From M3007 sp044226205 (lineage in GTDB: Bacteria; Bacteroidota; Bacteroidia; Chitinophagales; Saprospiraceae), in the NCBI GenBank assembly GCA_044226205.1, contig JBGAHL010000021.1:28866-92865 (forward strand): a stretch of DNA of 64,000 nt, given 5' to 3'. Shown here piece after piece: positions 1 through 8,840 of this stretch. The notes beneath the pieces are model-generated. The model was not told the DNA's origin. It ran no database searches and was given only the letters and a program-made list of their open reading frames with translations. A program made the position numbers and the translations under genes. The stretch's first letter is position 1. Every line of letters begins with the position of its first letter.

Positions 1-936
1 GCGCTGGCCCAAACTGCCGCCTTGCTGCTCACGACCCTGATCGTGTGGTTTGTCTTGCGGTTCAAGGCCGGCAACCTTCGGCTGCGCCCTTCCTGGTCGG
101 AGAATCGCGGTATGGGGATGCTGACGATGGTTTTTTTATTCAAAAAAAGTTTCCCCTACGCGCTGGTCATTCTGCTCATGACGGCTTACACCCGTCTCGA
201 TGCGGTGTTGCTCGAACGCCTGAAAGGAGTCGTGCATGCCGACGTGTACGCAGGCGCCTACCGCTTGCTCGATGCGGCCAATATGTTCGGTTTTCTTTTT
301 GCATCGCTGCTGCTGCCGATGTTTGCCCGTATGCTGTGGCGGCGGGAGCCGGTCAGGCCGCTGGTTTCGATGAGTTTCAAACTCATCTGGGCCGGCAGCG
401 TGACGCTGGCGTCGGCCGTCTTTTTTGCCCGGCAGGATTTGGTGGAACTGATGATGCCCGAACGGGCATCGGCCTATCGCTGGGACACGCTCGGCATCCT
501 GATCTGGGCCTTCGTGCCCGTGTGTACGACCTACATTTTCAGCACCTTGCTTACGGCCGACGAGCGACTGATGGAAATGAATCGCGTGTTTATCATCGGT
601 CTGGTGCTCGACGTTGCGCTTGATTTCGCGCTCATTCCGCGTTGGCAAGCGCAGGGGGCGGCCATCGCCACGGTCAGTACGCAAGCTTTTGTGGCCGTGG
701 GGATGGTGTGGTTATGCAGCCGGGATTTCAGGTTCCGGCCGAGCCGCCGCGGATTGTTGCAGGTATTGGTTTTTGGGGTTATGGTGCTTGCTGTCGACTG
801 GTTGATTTTTGAAAAAACCGGGTGGCGCTGGCCGGTGAAATTCGGCGCGGCTTTCGCCACCGGTCTGGGCGGCGTTTTGGGGCTTGGCTTGCTGGACTGG
901 AGGCAGTTGAGGGCGTTTTTAAGGAAAGAGCAATAA
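1..936 (+). CDS. Polysaccharide flippase (MATE/Wzx-like), 3' part
   Basis: The reading frame is already open at base 1, so the gene starts outside the window; 311 residues are visible. The protein is almost entirely hydrophobic helices separated by short basic loops, with 'YTRLDAVLLERLKG' and 'YAGAYRLLDA' resembling the central and C-terminal half of oligosaccharide/lipopolysaccharide flippases of the MOP superfamily. Such proteins move lipid-linked glycans across the inner membrane. It ends in a basic cytosolic tail (LRKEQ). The next gene is convergent and begins 8 bases after the stop. Family assignment is by pattern; substrate cannot be inferred. Confidence 0.72.
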   Translation, partial: ALAQTAALLLTTLIVWFVLRFKAGNLRLRPSWSENRGMGMLTMVFLFKKSFPYALVILLMTAYTRLDAVLLERLKGVVHADVYAGAYRLLDAANMFGFLFASLLLPMFARMLWRREPVRPLVSMSFKLIWAGSVTLASAVFFARQDLVELMMPERASAYRWDTLGILIWAFVPVCTTYIFSTLLTADERLMEMNRVFIIGLVLDVALDFALIPRWQAQGAAIATVSTQAFVAVGMVWLCSRDFRFRPSRRGLLQVLVFGVMVLAVDWLIFEKTGWRWPVKFGAAFATGLGGVLGLGLLDWRQLRAFLRKEQ

Positions 937-944
937 CTGCTTTT

Positions 945-2243
945 TTACTGTCCAATAATTGCCGTCCCGCCTTTACTGCTCAGTTTGACACGGATATTGA
1001 TCGTTTCGTTGGCCGGGTATGAGCCTGGCTTGAATACGATTTCGGCCCCGTCCCAGGCGCCGTAGTAATTCAACACGTCGTGAAGATTATTAAAAGGACG
1101 TGCTTCTGTACCTGGTTTGGGAAATGGGACGGGCTCGCCATGTGGTGGCGTCTCTGGCGCGGAAGGGTCGACGAAGATTTGCCTGTCGTAGTGCTTTAAT
1201 TTTACCGTATTCGTCTGGACGTAATTGTGGATATACAGGAGCACATGCAGTTGACTACTGCCATCGCCCCGATCCCAATACGTCAGGCCTTCCGGCTCAT
1301 CCCCTCCGTCAAACGAATTATCAAAGGCGTACTGGAAATAAGGCGGGCAGCAGGTAAACCCACCGTTAAAAGACCGTTGAATTTCCTGCCAGTTATTGGT
1401 ATTAAATACGTGTAGCCCATCGGTGGGATATTGATCCACAAATATCCCGCAACTGACAAAAAGCAACTCGCCGCTGGGAGAGAACTCGCCCCCTTGCATG
1501 CTGAATAGTTTAAATGGCTGATTACCAACATTATTTGTTAAAGGGTATTGATCAACCGGCATCAGCCCATTATGGTTATACGGTTGGTTAAGAATAGTAT
1601 CCCAGAATATTTGATAGCGAATAATTGTCTCGGTATCATCATTGGAGGAATACAGATATCCATTTTTGGGATGTACCGCACACCAACCCACGTCACTCTG
1701 ACCTGGCAAAAAAGCATAATTGATAAAGGTCAGGTCATCCGCCCGAAATACGGCAACGGCAGGGGAAAGCGCAGTGTTCGGGATGGGGTGGTGCAAACTA
1801 TCGAGGAGAGGGCTACTGGTTAAAGGGATGAAAAGATAATCAACCCCGTTGTGTCGAAAATTATCCAGATCCCCGGCATGGCCATATCGGTTGACATAAA
1901 GGGAATCAACTTCTTCCAGGTGGCGGGTCAAAACAGCCGGGTTGTTTGAAAAGTCCTGATCCAGGTCTTCTGAACCCGGAATTCTGCTCAATACCCAGGA
2001 GCCATCGGGAAATCCCAGGTAGTCTGAACCCAAAGCCGTGAAATACCAGTTTGAATCGTCGTGGGTTACCCCGTTGGTCAGGTTGTCGTTGTCGCCCCAA
2101 CTCGGCGTCCCGTTGTCAGGATAATTATTGACGAACAAAAACGAGCCTTCATAAGCTTTCAGGCCGGCATTGGGATTTTGCCCACCAGCCGTGTGGAAGA
2201 ACAGGAACAGCGTTCCAATCAAGCAGCTGAAATATGTTTTCAT
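945..2243 (-). CDS. Secreted protein, propeller-like with a clipped beta-helix start
   Basis: 432 residues with a signal peptide (residues 1-21, ending HTAGGQ). The body has repeated beta-strand-like segments (for example 'GYLYSSNDDTETIIRY', 'GGEFSPSGELLFVSCG', 'GLHVFNTNNWQEIQRS') resembling blades of a beta-propeller. The last about 55 residues ('GTEARPFNNLHDVLNYYG', 'GAEIVFKPGSYPANETI', 'GGTAIIGQ') look like the opening of a DUF1565/right-handed beta-helix domain, and the protein stops there with no T9SS sorting tail. It may therefore be truncated. Function unknown; extracellular or periplasmic. Starts 18 bases after the stop of the upstream secreted protein gene, so the two may be cotranscribed. 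Confidence 0.6.
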   Translation of the reverse strand: MKTYFSCLIGTLFLFFHTAGGQNPNAGLKAYEGSFLFVNNYPDNGTPSWGDNDNLTNGVTHDDSNWYFTALGSDYLGFPDGSWVLSRIPGSEDLDQDFSNNPAVLTRHLEEVDSLYVNRYGHAGDLDNFRHNGVDYLFIPLTSSPLLDSLHHPIPNTALSPAVAVFRADDLTFINYAFLPGQSDVGWCAVHPKNGYLYSSNDDTETIIRYQIFWDTILNQPYNHNGLMPVDQYPLTNNVGNQPFKLFSMQGGEFSPSGELLFVSCGIFVDQYPTDGLHVFNTNNWQEIQRSFNGGFTCCPPYFQYAFDNSFDGGDEPEGLTYWDRGDGSSQLHVLLYIHNYVQTNTVKLKHYDRQIFVDPSAPETPPHGEPVPFPKPGTEARPFNNLHDVLNYYGAWDGAEIVFKPGSYPANETINIRVKLSSKGGTAIIGQ

Positions 2244-2260
2244 CTTTTCTTCGGTTGAGG

Positions 2261-3568
2261 TTATTGCATCATGATTTGCATCAATACCAGACCTTCTGCA
2301 TTCGGGCTGGTCAGGGCTTTTCCAAGCACTGCCCCAAATGCTTTTCTTCGATTTTTGACCGCCATGGCACAGCCTTGCGTACTGGAGGAAGTGAGCAAAT
2401 CGCCGGGCTGGACTTTTCCGACCACCCTGACCATCACCTTGCCGCCCATCGCAATTTTGGTGTTGCCCTCCAACACGCCGCTCTGCTGCAGACCCAGGCC
2501 CGGGTTGACGCCGCCCGCTCCGCTGACAACACCCACAACGGTGCGATCGTACGCTTTTGCGCAGCGCCGAACGGCGTTTATTCCGCCGGCAAGATCCATG
2601 ACGGCCACCTCGCCCGGCATGATCTGTTCTTTGGCCTGCGACAATTCATACCAGTCGCAGCCGCCTAAAAGGCTTACGCATTTGGCTTCGATCATGCCGT
2701 TTACGGACAGTTCATCGCCCTGCACCTTCAAGTCGCCTTTGACGAAGGCGTCTTCTTTTACCACAAACTGGCGCTTGACCAGAACGGTATCGGCTGTTAC
2801 CACGAGGTTGTCGGCGATGACCAGCCTGCCATCGATGGTCAAATCTCCTCCTACCCGGAGGTCTTGTTCCATGTTGGCATCGTCCTTCACGTCCAATTGA
2901 TGATTGACGGTCACCAGGTCACTGGTCACGACGAGGTTGTCGGCTACACGGGTTTCTCCCTTGACCAAAAATTGGCCATCCTTGGTCACCCGCATCCGCT
3001 CCGTATTACTCGTTTTGAAGATCAGATCGACAGCGACGGTGGTGCCGATAAAATGGCAGGTATCGTTCACGAGGGAATTTCCCTGAAGATTCCAAAAAGG
3101 GATTCCCGGGGCATTACAGCCGGGTTTTTCACTGTTTTCAGAGGGCTGAAGCATTTCGGCGCTCCCCGCGTGAAAGGCATACGGGACCGCCAGCAACCTG
3201 CTCGAACCGAGAAATTTGAAATCGTTGCCGCCGCGCTCGTCGATGGCGGTGCGCAGCCAGATTTCTGCCGTACTCCAGGGAATGGCTGCAAATCGGCCTT
3301 CCTGTACGCGGCCTTCTCCGATGACCAGCGAAAACGCGCCGCCCGGGTCGGTAGCAAGCCGGTGGGTTTCGACATAAACAACCTTGCCTTCCGGGCCTCC
3401 GGCCAATATTTCAACCATCAAACTGATGCTTTGGGTGCGCAGCGGATTGCCGTTCAAATCATGGGCAAGTGCCTGATAACGCATGCCTTGCGGCACATTT
3501 TGAGCTTGCGATACTTGGCTTGCACACAGCCAAATGAACAAAGCGAGGTAGAAGTTCAACTTTTTCAT
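2261..3568 (-). CDS. Secreted fibre-like protein with a chaperone-like C-terminal domain
   Basis: 435 residues from the ATG at 3568, chosen because a clean signal peptide follows (MKKLNFYLALFIWLCASQ...AQ); the frame is open further upstream but without signal-like sequence. After an N-terminal beta domain ('QGMRYQALAHDLNGNPL', found in many Bacteroidota surface proteins), residues about 200-300 contain repeated stretches ('ADNLVVTSDLVTVNHQLDVK', 'ADNLVVTADTVLVKRQFVVK') that suggest a trimeric beta-helix or tail-fibre-like stalk. The C-terminal part ('DRTVVGVVSGAGG', 'GKVMVRVVGKVQPGDLLT') resembles peptidase_G2/tail-fibre-type end domains. Lies 59 bases downstream of a small T9SS protein. Exact role unknown. 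Confidence 0.62.
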   Translation of the reverse strand: MKKLNFYLALFIWLCASQVSQAQNVPQGMRYQALAHDLNGNPLRTQSISLMVEILAGGPEGKVVYVETHRLATDPGGAFSLVIGEGRVQEGRFAAIPWSTAEIWLRTAIDERGGNDFKFLGSSRLLAVPYAFHAGSAEMLQPSENSEKPGCNAPGIPFWNLQGNSLVNDTCHFIGTTVAVDLIFKTSNTERMRVTKDGQFLVKGETRVADNLVVTSDLVTVNHQLDVKDDANMEQDLRVGGDLTIDGRLVIADNLVVTADTVLVKRQFVVKEDAFVKGDLKVQGDELSVNGMIEAKCVSLLGGCDWYELSQAKEQIMPGEVAVMDLAGGINAVRRCAKAYDRTVVGVVSGAGGVNPGLGLQQSGVLEGNTKIAMGGKVMVRVVGKVQPGDLLTSSSTQGCAMAVKNRRKAFGAVLGKALTSPNAEGLVLMQIMMQ

Positions 3569-3627
3569 GCGGGATACTTTTTTTGTGATGCGGGGAAATT
3601 CAAGTTGTTTTTTGATGGATGGACCGC

Positions 3628-4140
3628 TCATTGTTTGACGAGCTTCAAGGTGTATTGCCAACCGCTCTCGTCGGTCAGGGTGAGGTAGTACCATGCCGGG
3701 GGCAACGACTGGAGATCGAGCACCGCCGGGTTTTTATTCAATGAAGTGGAAAGCAGTACCTGGCCGAAGGCGTTGCGTACCGTTGCGGATACGGACCCTT
3801 TCCACGGCGCATCCGACTGAATGCTCAACCGGGATGCGACCGGGTTTGGATAAATTTTGATGGCGGGGGAATCGCCCGGGCGGTCTTCGACCTCGACGTA
3901 ATTGAACGGACAGGCATACTCGCCCGCGGGCCCGGCTTGTTGAAAGCCTTCGGCTACGACAAGGGTACATTCCGGCGTATAAGCCGCGGAGGTGACGACT
4001 TCCCCCAGCGACCAGTTGATCCTGACGCTGGAAGTGGAGTCTGTATTTCCCGCGCTTGCAACCAGATGTAGCGCCGACTGCGCGAAAAAACCGGTGCAGA
4101 CAAGTTGTAAAAGGGCAAAAAGTGAAAGTGTTTTCAGCAT
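3628..4140 (-). CDS. Small T9SS type A sorting-domain protein
   Basis: 170 residues. Signal peptide 1-21 (MLKTLSLFALLQLVCTGFFA). Residues 25-90 form a short beta-rich domain ('VRINWSLGEVVTS', 'LVVAEGFQQAG') typical of small Bacteroidota secreted proteins. The C-terminal domain starts with 'IKIYPNPVASRLSI' (YPNP at 97-100) and runs to 'WYYLTLTDESGWQYTLKLVK', the pattern of a T9SS type A sorting signal for export and surface attachment. It probably heads the transcription unit containing the two secreted genes downstream. Confidence 0.8.
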   Translation of the reverse strand: MLKTLSLFALLQLVCTGFFAQSALHLVASAGNTDSTSSVRINWSLGEVVTSAAYTPECTLVVAEGFQQAGPAGEYACPFNYVEVEDRPGDSPAIKIYPNPVASRLSIQSDAPWKGSVSATVRNAFGQVLLSTSLNKNPAVLDLQSLPPAWYYLTLTDESGWQYTLKLVKQ

Positions 4141-4210
4141 GGCAGCAATTGCTTGAAGCAGTTAAATACTGCCGCAATATCACTGCTGAACCTGCCCGTG
4201 CTGCTTACGT

Positions 4211-5311
4211 TTAATCTGCATTTTCTTGTGCGATTGACGCATCCGGCAGATTATCCCTCCTTATTTGGCTCGGGCTTTTGCCAAAATATCGCTTGAACGC
4301 GTTGGAAAAATGGGCCGCTTCCCGAAAGCCCACGGCAAATGCGATCTCGCGGATCGACTTGTCCGTGCTCTGCAGCAGGTCGAGGGCTTTTTCAAGCCGG
4401 TATTTCAGGATGTATTGCTCGGTCGTCAAGCCTGTTTTTTCCTTGATCTTTCTGTTCGTCTGGGCAACGCTGAGGTGGATGCCAGTAGCCAGTTCGGGTA
4501 CGCGAAGGGATTCCTCGCTGATCCTTTTTTCCAAAAAGGCTTGTACTTCCTCCAAAAAAGAATCTTTTATCGCGCTGATCTTGTGAAACTGGATATGCCT
4601 CGGGACGGCATTTTGCAAGAGTATTTTTTGGCGCAGGGTGAGGGCCCAGGAAAAACAGATCACATCGAGCAGGATACCAACTTTCAAATGATAAACGCAG
4701 ACATCGCCCCAGGGAGTCGGAAAACAACAAATGGCATCCCTGACCCAATCATGGCGCCCTGTCATCAAACGCGTCATCAGCACGCAAACAAATCCGAGGA
4801 TCAGCGCTGCACTACCCGTTAGCACCAGTTTTTGGTAAAAAAAACGGGCATTTTTCCAGATCTGTATCAAAATCCAGATCATCAGCGGCAGCAAAAGAAC
4901 CTGCACCCACTGGTGTATTTGGTCTGCCAAAAAACGTCCAAGCAGCGCCTGGGTCACGAGGTTCACCCCGATCAGCAGGAAAAAAATTCGGGACAACCTG
5001 AGCAGCAAGCTGGACAAACCCGGAGCATCCTGCCGGACGTTCATCAAATATTCGAGGAACAAAAAATAGCAACCCAACGCGGCGTAGCTCAACGGCGAGT
5101 TCCACTGCAAAGGCGGATCAGGCGGACTTTCTGCACCGAATTCTGCGGCGTAAGTAAGCCAGAATTGCCGCCCGTAATGGGCAACGGTCCCCAACAGGTA
5201 CCCGATATACGGCAATATGGAACGGTCGCAGGTTTGTCGCCATTGAAGCAGGGCAACGAACACACAGAACAAGATAACCGTGAAAAAAAAGGTATTGAAA
5301 ATCAAAAACAT
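4211..5311 (-). CDS. Membrane-anchored AraC-family transcriptional regulator
   Basis: 366 residues from the ATG at 5311. The frame is open back to 5401, but that stretch overlaps a strong terminator hairpin (5361-5398), so the inner ATG is the sensible start. The N-terminal about 230 residues hold about seven hydrophobic helices, beginning MFLIFNTFFFTVILFCVF. The C-terminal about 100 residues are an AraC helix-turn-helix pair ('LRVPELATGIHLSVAQTNRK', 'SIREIAFAVGFREAAHFSNA', 'YFGKSPSQIRR'). This layout (membrane sensor plus AraC domain) is common in Bacteroidota. Ligand and targets unknown; the neighbouring efflux operon ends just upstream. Confidence 0.82.
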   Translation of the reverse strand: MFLIFNTFFFTVILFCVFVALLQWRQTCDRSILPYIGYLLGTVAHYGRQFWLTYAAEFGAESPPDPPLQWNSPLSYAALGCYFLFLEYLMNVRQDAPGLSSLLLRLSRIFFLLIGVNLVTQALLGRFLADQIHQWVQVLLLPLMIWILIQIWKNARFFYQKLVLTGSAALILGFVCVLMTRLMTGRHDWVRDAICCFPTPWGDVCVYHLKVGILLDVICFSWALTLRQKILLQNAVPRHIQFHKISAIKDSFLEEVQAFLEKRISEESLRVPELATGIHLSVAQTNRKIKEKTGLTTEQYILKYRLEKALDLLQSTDKSIREIAFAVGFREAAHFSNAFKRYFGKSPSQIRRDNLPDASIAQENAD

Positions 5312-5360
5312 CCGGCCGGGGTGGGTTTTCTGTAACTTCCGAAGCTGAAAAATAACGCAA

Positions 5361-5398
5361 AAAAAAGCGCCGCTCCCAACCGGGAACGGCGCTTTTTT
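5361..5398 (-). terminator. Rho-independent terminator after the efflux operon
   Basis: A 12-base perfect stem (AAAAAAGCGCCG at 5361-5372 with its complement at 5387-5398) plus an inner TCCC/GGGA pairing and AACC loop. A T tract follows the stem on either strand. It lies 28 bases after the RND gene stop on the minus strand and separates that operon from the AraC gene. Confidence 0.88.
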
Positions 5399-5426
5399 CA
5401 TTTCTCTAAAATACTGACTAACAAAC

Positions 5427-8400
5427 TCAAAGCTTGCTCACCCAGTTTTTAAATCGCCAGCCGACAAGGTACATGGCCGGCAAAATGATGAGGGTGATGA
5501 AGGTCGCAAAGCCGAGGCCAAATACGATGGTCCACGACAAGGGGCCCCAGAAGGCTACCGAGTCGCCGCCGAAGAAAATGTGCGGGTTGCCGGTAGCGAA
5601 CAGGCTGGCGAAGTCGATGTTGAAACCAACTGCCAGCGGGATCAGACCCAGGATGGTGGCCGTGGCTGTCAGCAATACGGGCGTCATACGGATTCGGCCG
5701 GCTTCGATGATGGCTTCGCGAACCTGCATGCCGCGCTCGCGCAGAATGTCGGTAAACTCGACCAGCAGGATGCCGTTTCGCACCACGATACCCGCCAAGG
5801 CCACGATACCGACCCCCATCATGATCACCGAGAAGTCCATTTTGAAAATGGCCATGCCGATCAGTACCCCGATGATCGAAAAAACAACCTCGGTCAGAAT
5901 GATCAGCGTTTTGCCGATGGAGTTGAACTGCGTGACGAGGATCAGCAGAATGAGGAACAGCGAGATCAGCAGGGAGCGGCCGAGGAAGGAGGCGGCGTCC
6001 AGAAACTCGGCATCTTCACCCGCAAAACCAACGACGACCCCTTCGTGTTTGGGGAAATTCGCGATGGCCGTTTTAACCTGATTGATCACCTCGGTTTGTT
6101 TCGGCTGGTATTCGGTGGTGATGTTGGACGAGATCGTAACCATGCGTTCCTGGTCCTTTCGGCGGATGCCGGCATAGGTATTGGTGTATTTGACGTCGGC
6201 CAGGGCGGTCATGGGCACCGAGCGGAGAATGCCGCCCATGTTCATGTCGCGGAACGTAATATTCAGGTTATCAACGGCATTGATGTTGGCGCGCTGGTCT
6301 TCCTGCAAACGGATAACCACCGGGATTTCATCCTCGCCGTCGCGGTATTTGGTCGCTTCCTTGCCCAGAATGGCCGTACGGAATTCCGAACCGATCTGTG
6401 CGGTGGAAATACCTTCGCGGTTGGCGCGGTCGCGGTCGATCTGGATATTGATTTCGGGTTTGGACACGACGAGGTCGCTGCGCAATTCTTCCACGCCCGG
6501 GATGGCGAGCGAATCGAGGTAACGTTTGACGGCCGTCGAAGTGGCGACCAGATCGGCGAAGTTGTCGCCCCGGATTTCCACCGAAACAGGTTTGGGAGAA
6601 GGCGGGCCGCCTTGCTCCTGGTCCACCACGATCTCGGCGCCCGGAATGAGGCCCTTGGTTGCGACGCGGATTTTGTCCATGTATTCCTTGGTGCTGACGC
6701 CGTTGCGATGTCCGTATTCGACGAAAGCTACTCCGACTTTTGCCTTGTTGGAGGTTGCCGAGCGATCGAATTGGTCTTCCGAAGCTCCGATGGCCACGTT
6801 GGTGATGACCGACTCGACGATCGGATTGTTCTCACCCAGGGTCTCGACCACCTTGCGCTCCATGACCGAAGCGAGGGAGTCGGTTACTTCCACGTCGGTA
6901 CCAACGGGGAGCGTCATGTACACATAAATAAAGTTCGGGTCGGCCTTCGGGAACAGTACGATATTGGCCTGGCGGGAGGCCGTGACCATCAGCGAGACGA
7001 ACAGCAGGGCCGTTACGCCGCCCAGCAATGCCAGCGGATATTTGAGGGCAAAACCAAGGAAACGGGCATACAAATTCTGCAAAGCCGGCCAGGTTTTATT
7101 TTGGAAGGTATCGACCCACCCGGACAACACGAAACGGTACAGCACCATGAACAGGGCGCAAACGATCATAAAATTGCCCATCCCGATCTTGCCGTTGAGG
7201 TAGAAGAACAAGGTGGAAAGTGCAAAAATGACGTAGGCGGCAATGGTCCGGCGGCGTTTTTTGACCGGGTCTTCCTGCTTGAGTTCGTCGCCTTCTTTTT
7301 GCATAAACCACACTGCAAAAACGGGGTTGATGATATAGGCTACGAGCAGGGAGGCGGTCAGGGTAATGATAATCGTGACCGGCAGGTAGTGCATGAATTT
7401 ACCAAAAATACCGCCCCAGAACACCAGCGGGAAAAATGGCGCCAGTGTGGTGGCCGTACCCGACAGAACGGGCAGGAACACCTCGCCGGCGGCCTGTTTG
7501 GCCGAATGGACAATGCCGGGTTTGGGGTTTTCGTGGTAAATCCTGTGTGTGTTTTCTATGACCACGATGGCGTCGTCGACCACGATACCGAGGCCGAGCA
7601 GGAAGGCGAACAACACGATCATATTGAGCGTGAAGTCGAAGCCCGGCAGCACCATGAAGGCAATGGCCATCGACAGCGGCACGGCGAGTGCGACGAAGAT
7701 GGCGTTGGTGGCGCCCATGAAAAACATCAGGATCAGCGTCACCAGAATAAAACCGATGACGATGGTGTTGATCAGGTCGTTGAGGGTGGTGCGGGTGGCG
7801 CGGCTCTGGTCGCCGGTGATGGTGACTTCGAGGTTGGCCGGAAAATCGTGGGCTTTCATCTCGTCCACCACTTCCTTGATCTTGTCGGAGGCGTTGATCA
7901 GGTTTTCGCCCGTGCGTTTGATGACGTTGAGCGAGATCACGTTGCGGCTGTTGAGGCGGCTGTAACTCTCCTGCTCCTTGTGGCCCATGCGCACTTCGGC
8001 GATGTCCTTGAGGTACACCTGTGCGCCCGACTGGGAGGCGACGAGGATGTTTTTGATCTGTTCGATGTTTTTGAAATCGCCGCGGATCGACACCGAACGC
8101 GTCATGCCGCCGATATCGACGTTGCCCGCCGAAATGGTCATATTTTCAAAAGCCAGCGCGTTTTCGATGTCGCGGAAAGTCAGTTTCGCCGCGGTCATTT
8201 TGTATTTATCCACATCGATCTGCACTTCTTTTTCAAGGGCGCCGACCAGATCGACGCGGGTAATCTCGCGCATTTCCTCGATGCGGTCTTTCAGCCGGTC
8301 GGCGTAGTCTTTCAGCTGATCGAGGCTGTAATCGCCGGCGATGTTGACGTTCATGATCGGGATTTCGGAAATATCGAACTCCGTGATCGTGGGGTCGTCG

Positions 8401-8780
8401 AGCAAATCGGTGGGGAGGTCGCGTTTGGCTTTGTCCACCCCGTCTTTTACTTTTTGCTTGCATTCACCCACGTCGAGGTCGGTATTGAACTCGACGATGA
8501 TGCTCGAAAAATCCTGCACCGAGTTGGAGGTTACTTTTTTAACCCCGCTGAGTCCTTTGAGTTGTTTTTCAATGGGTTTGGTGACAAGTTGTTCCATGTC
8601 GCTCGGCGACGCGCCCGGGTAGATGGTGGACACGAAGATGGTGGGCACGGTCACGTCCGGGAACTGCTCTTTGGGCAGTGCATTGTAGGACATGATACCG
8701 GTGAGCGTGATGATAACCGTGATAATGAAAATACTCGTGCGGTTATCTATTGCCCAACTGGTTGGTTTGAATTCTTTCAT
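5427..8780 (-). CDS. RND multidrug efflux permease (HAE1/AcrB-like)
   Basis: 1117 residues, close to but longer than the about 1050 of AcrB-type pumps. N-terminal transmembrane helix (residues 15-33), then the porter motif 'PDVTVPTIFVSTIYPGASPS' (41-60), and TM4 'LGLGIVVDDAIVVIENTHR' with the proton-relay Asp pair at 402-403. A charged linker near residue 500 (KKRRRT) and a short hydrophobic insertion precede the second half, which repeats the fold and ends in helices with 'VGIVALAGIVVRNGILLVEF'. It is an inner-membrane proton-driven exporter working with the adaptor and TolC-like genes upstream. Substrate not inferable. Confidence 0.95.
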   Translation of the reverse strand: MKEFKPTSWAIDNRTSIFIITVIITLTGIMSYNALPKEQFPDVTVPTIFVSTIYPGASPSDMEQLVTKPIEKQLKGLSGVKKVTSNSVQDFSSIIVEFNTDLDVGECKQKVKDGVDKAKRDLPTDLLDDPTITEFDISEIPIMNVNIAGDYSLDQLKDYADRLKDRIEEMREITRVDLVGALEKEVQIDVDKYKMTAAKLTFRDIENALAFENMTISAGNVDIGGMTRSVSIRGDFKNIEQIKNILVASQSGAQVYLKDIAEVRMGHKEQESYSRLNSRNVISLNVIKRTGENLINASDKIKEVVDEMKAHDFPANLEVTITGDQSRATRTTLNDLINTIVIGFILVTLILMFFMGATNAIFVALAVPLSMAIAFMVLPGFDFTLNMIVLFAFLLGLGIVVDDAIVVIENTHRIYHENPKPGIVHSAKQAAGEVFLPVLSGTATTLAPFFPLVFWGGIFGKFMHYLPVTIIITLTASLLVAYIINPVFAVWFMQKEGDELKQEDPVKKRRRTIAAYVIFALSTLFFYLNGKIGMGNFMIVCALFMVLYRFVLSGWVDTFQNKTWPALQNLYARFLGFALKYPLALLGGVTALLFVSLMVTASRQANIVLFPKADPNFIYVYMTLPVGTDVEVTDSLASVMERKVVETLGENNPIVESVITNVAIGASEDQFDRSATSNKAKVGVAFVEYGHRNGVSTKEYMDKIRVATKGLIPGAEIVVDQEQGGPPSPKPVSVEIRGDNFADLVATSTAVKRYLDSLAIPGVEELRSDLVVSKPEINIQIDRDRANREGISTAQIGSEFRTAILGKEATKYRDGEDEIPVVIRLQEDQRANINAVDNLNITFRDMNMGGILRSVPMTALADVKYTNTYAGIRRKDQERMVTISSNITTEYQPKQTEVINQVKTAIANFPKHEGVVVGFAGEDAEFLDAASFLGRSLLISLFLILLILVTQFNSIGKTLIILTEVVFSIIGVLIGMAIFKMDFSVIMMGVGIVALAGIVVRNGILLVEFTDILRERGMQVREAIIEAGRIRMTPVLLTATATILGLIPLAVGFNIDFASLFATGNPHIFFGGDSVAFWGPLSWTIVFGLGFATFITLIILPAMYLVGWRFKNWVSKL

Positions 8781-8840
8781 AGCGCTATTCAGGAGCGTTG
8801 TTGACGGATGCTGATGGAAAAAAGGCGGCGGTGACGGGGT

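Noticed and set aside
5580..8804. A 1074-codon plus-strand frame opposite the RND pump gene
   Set aside because: It mirrors the RND gene, is rich in His/Asp/Gly/Gln as expected for an antisense frame of GC-rich coding DNA, and shows no domain, while the minus strand carries a full pump with all motifs.
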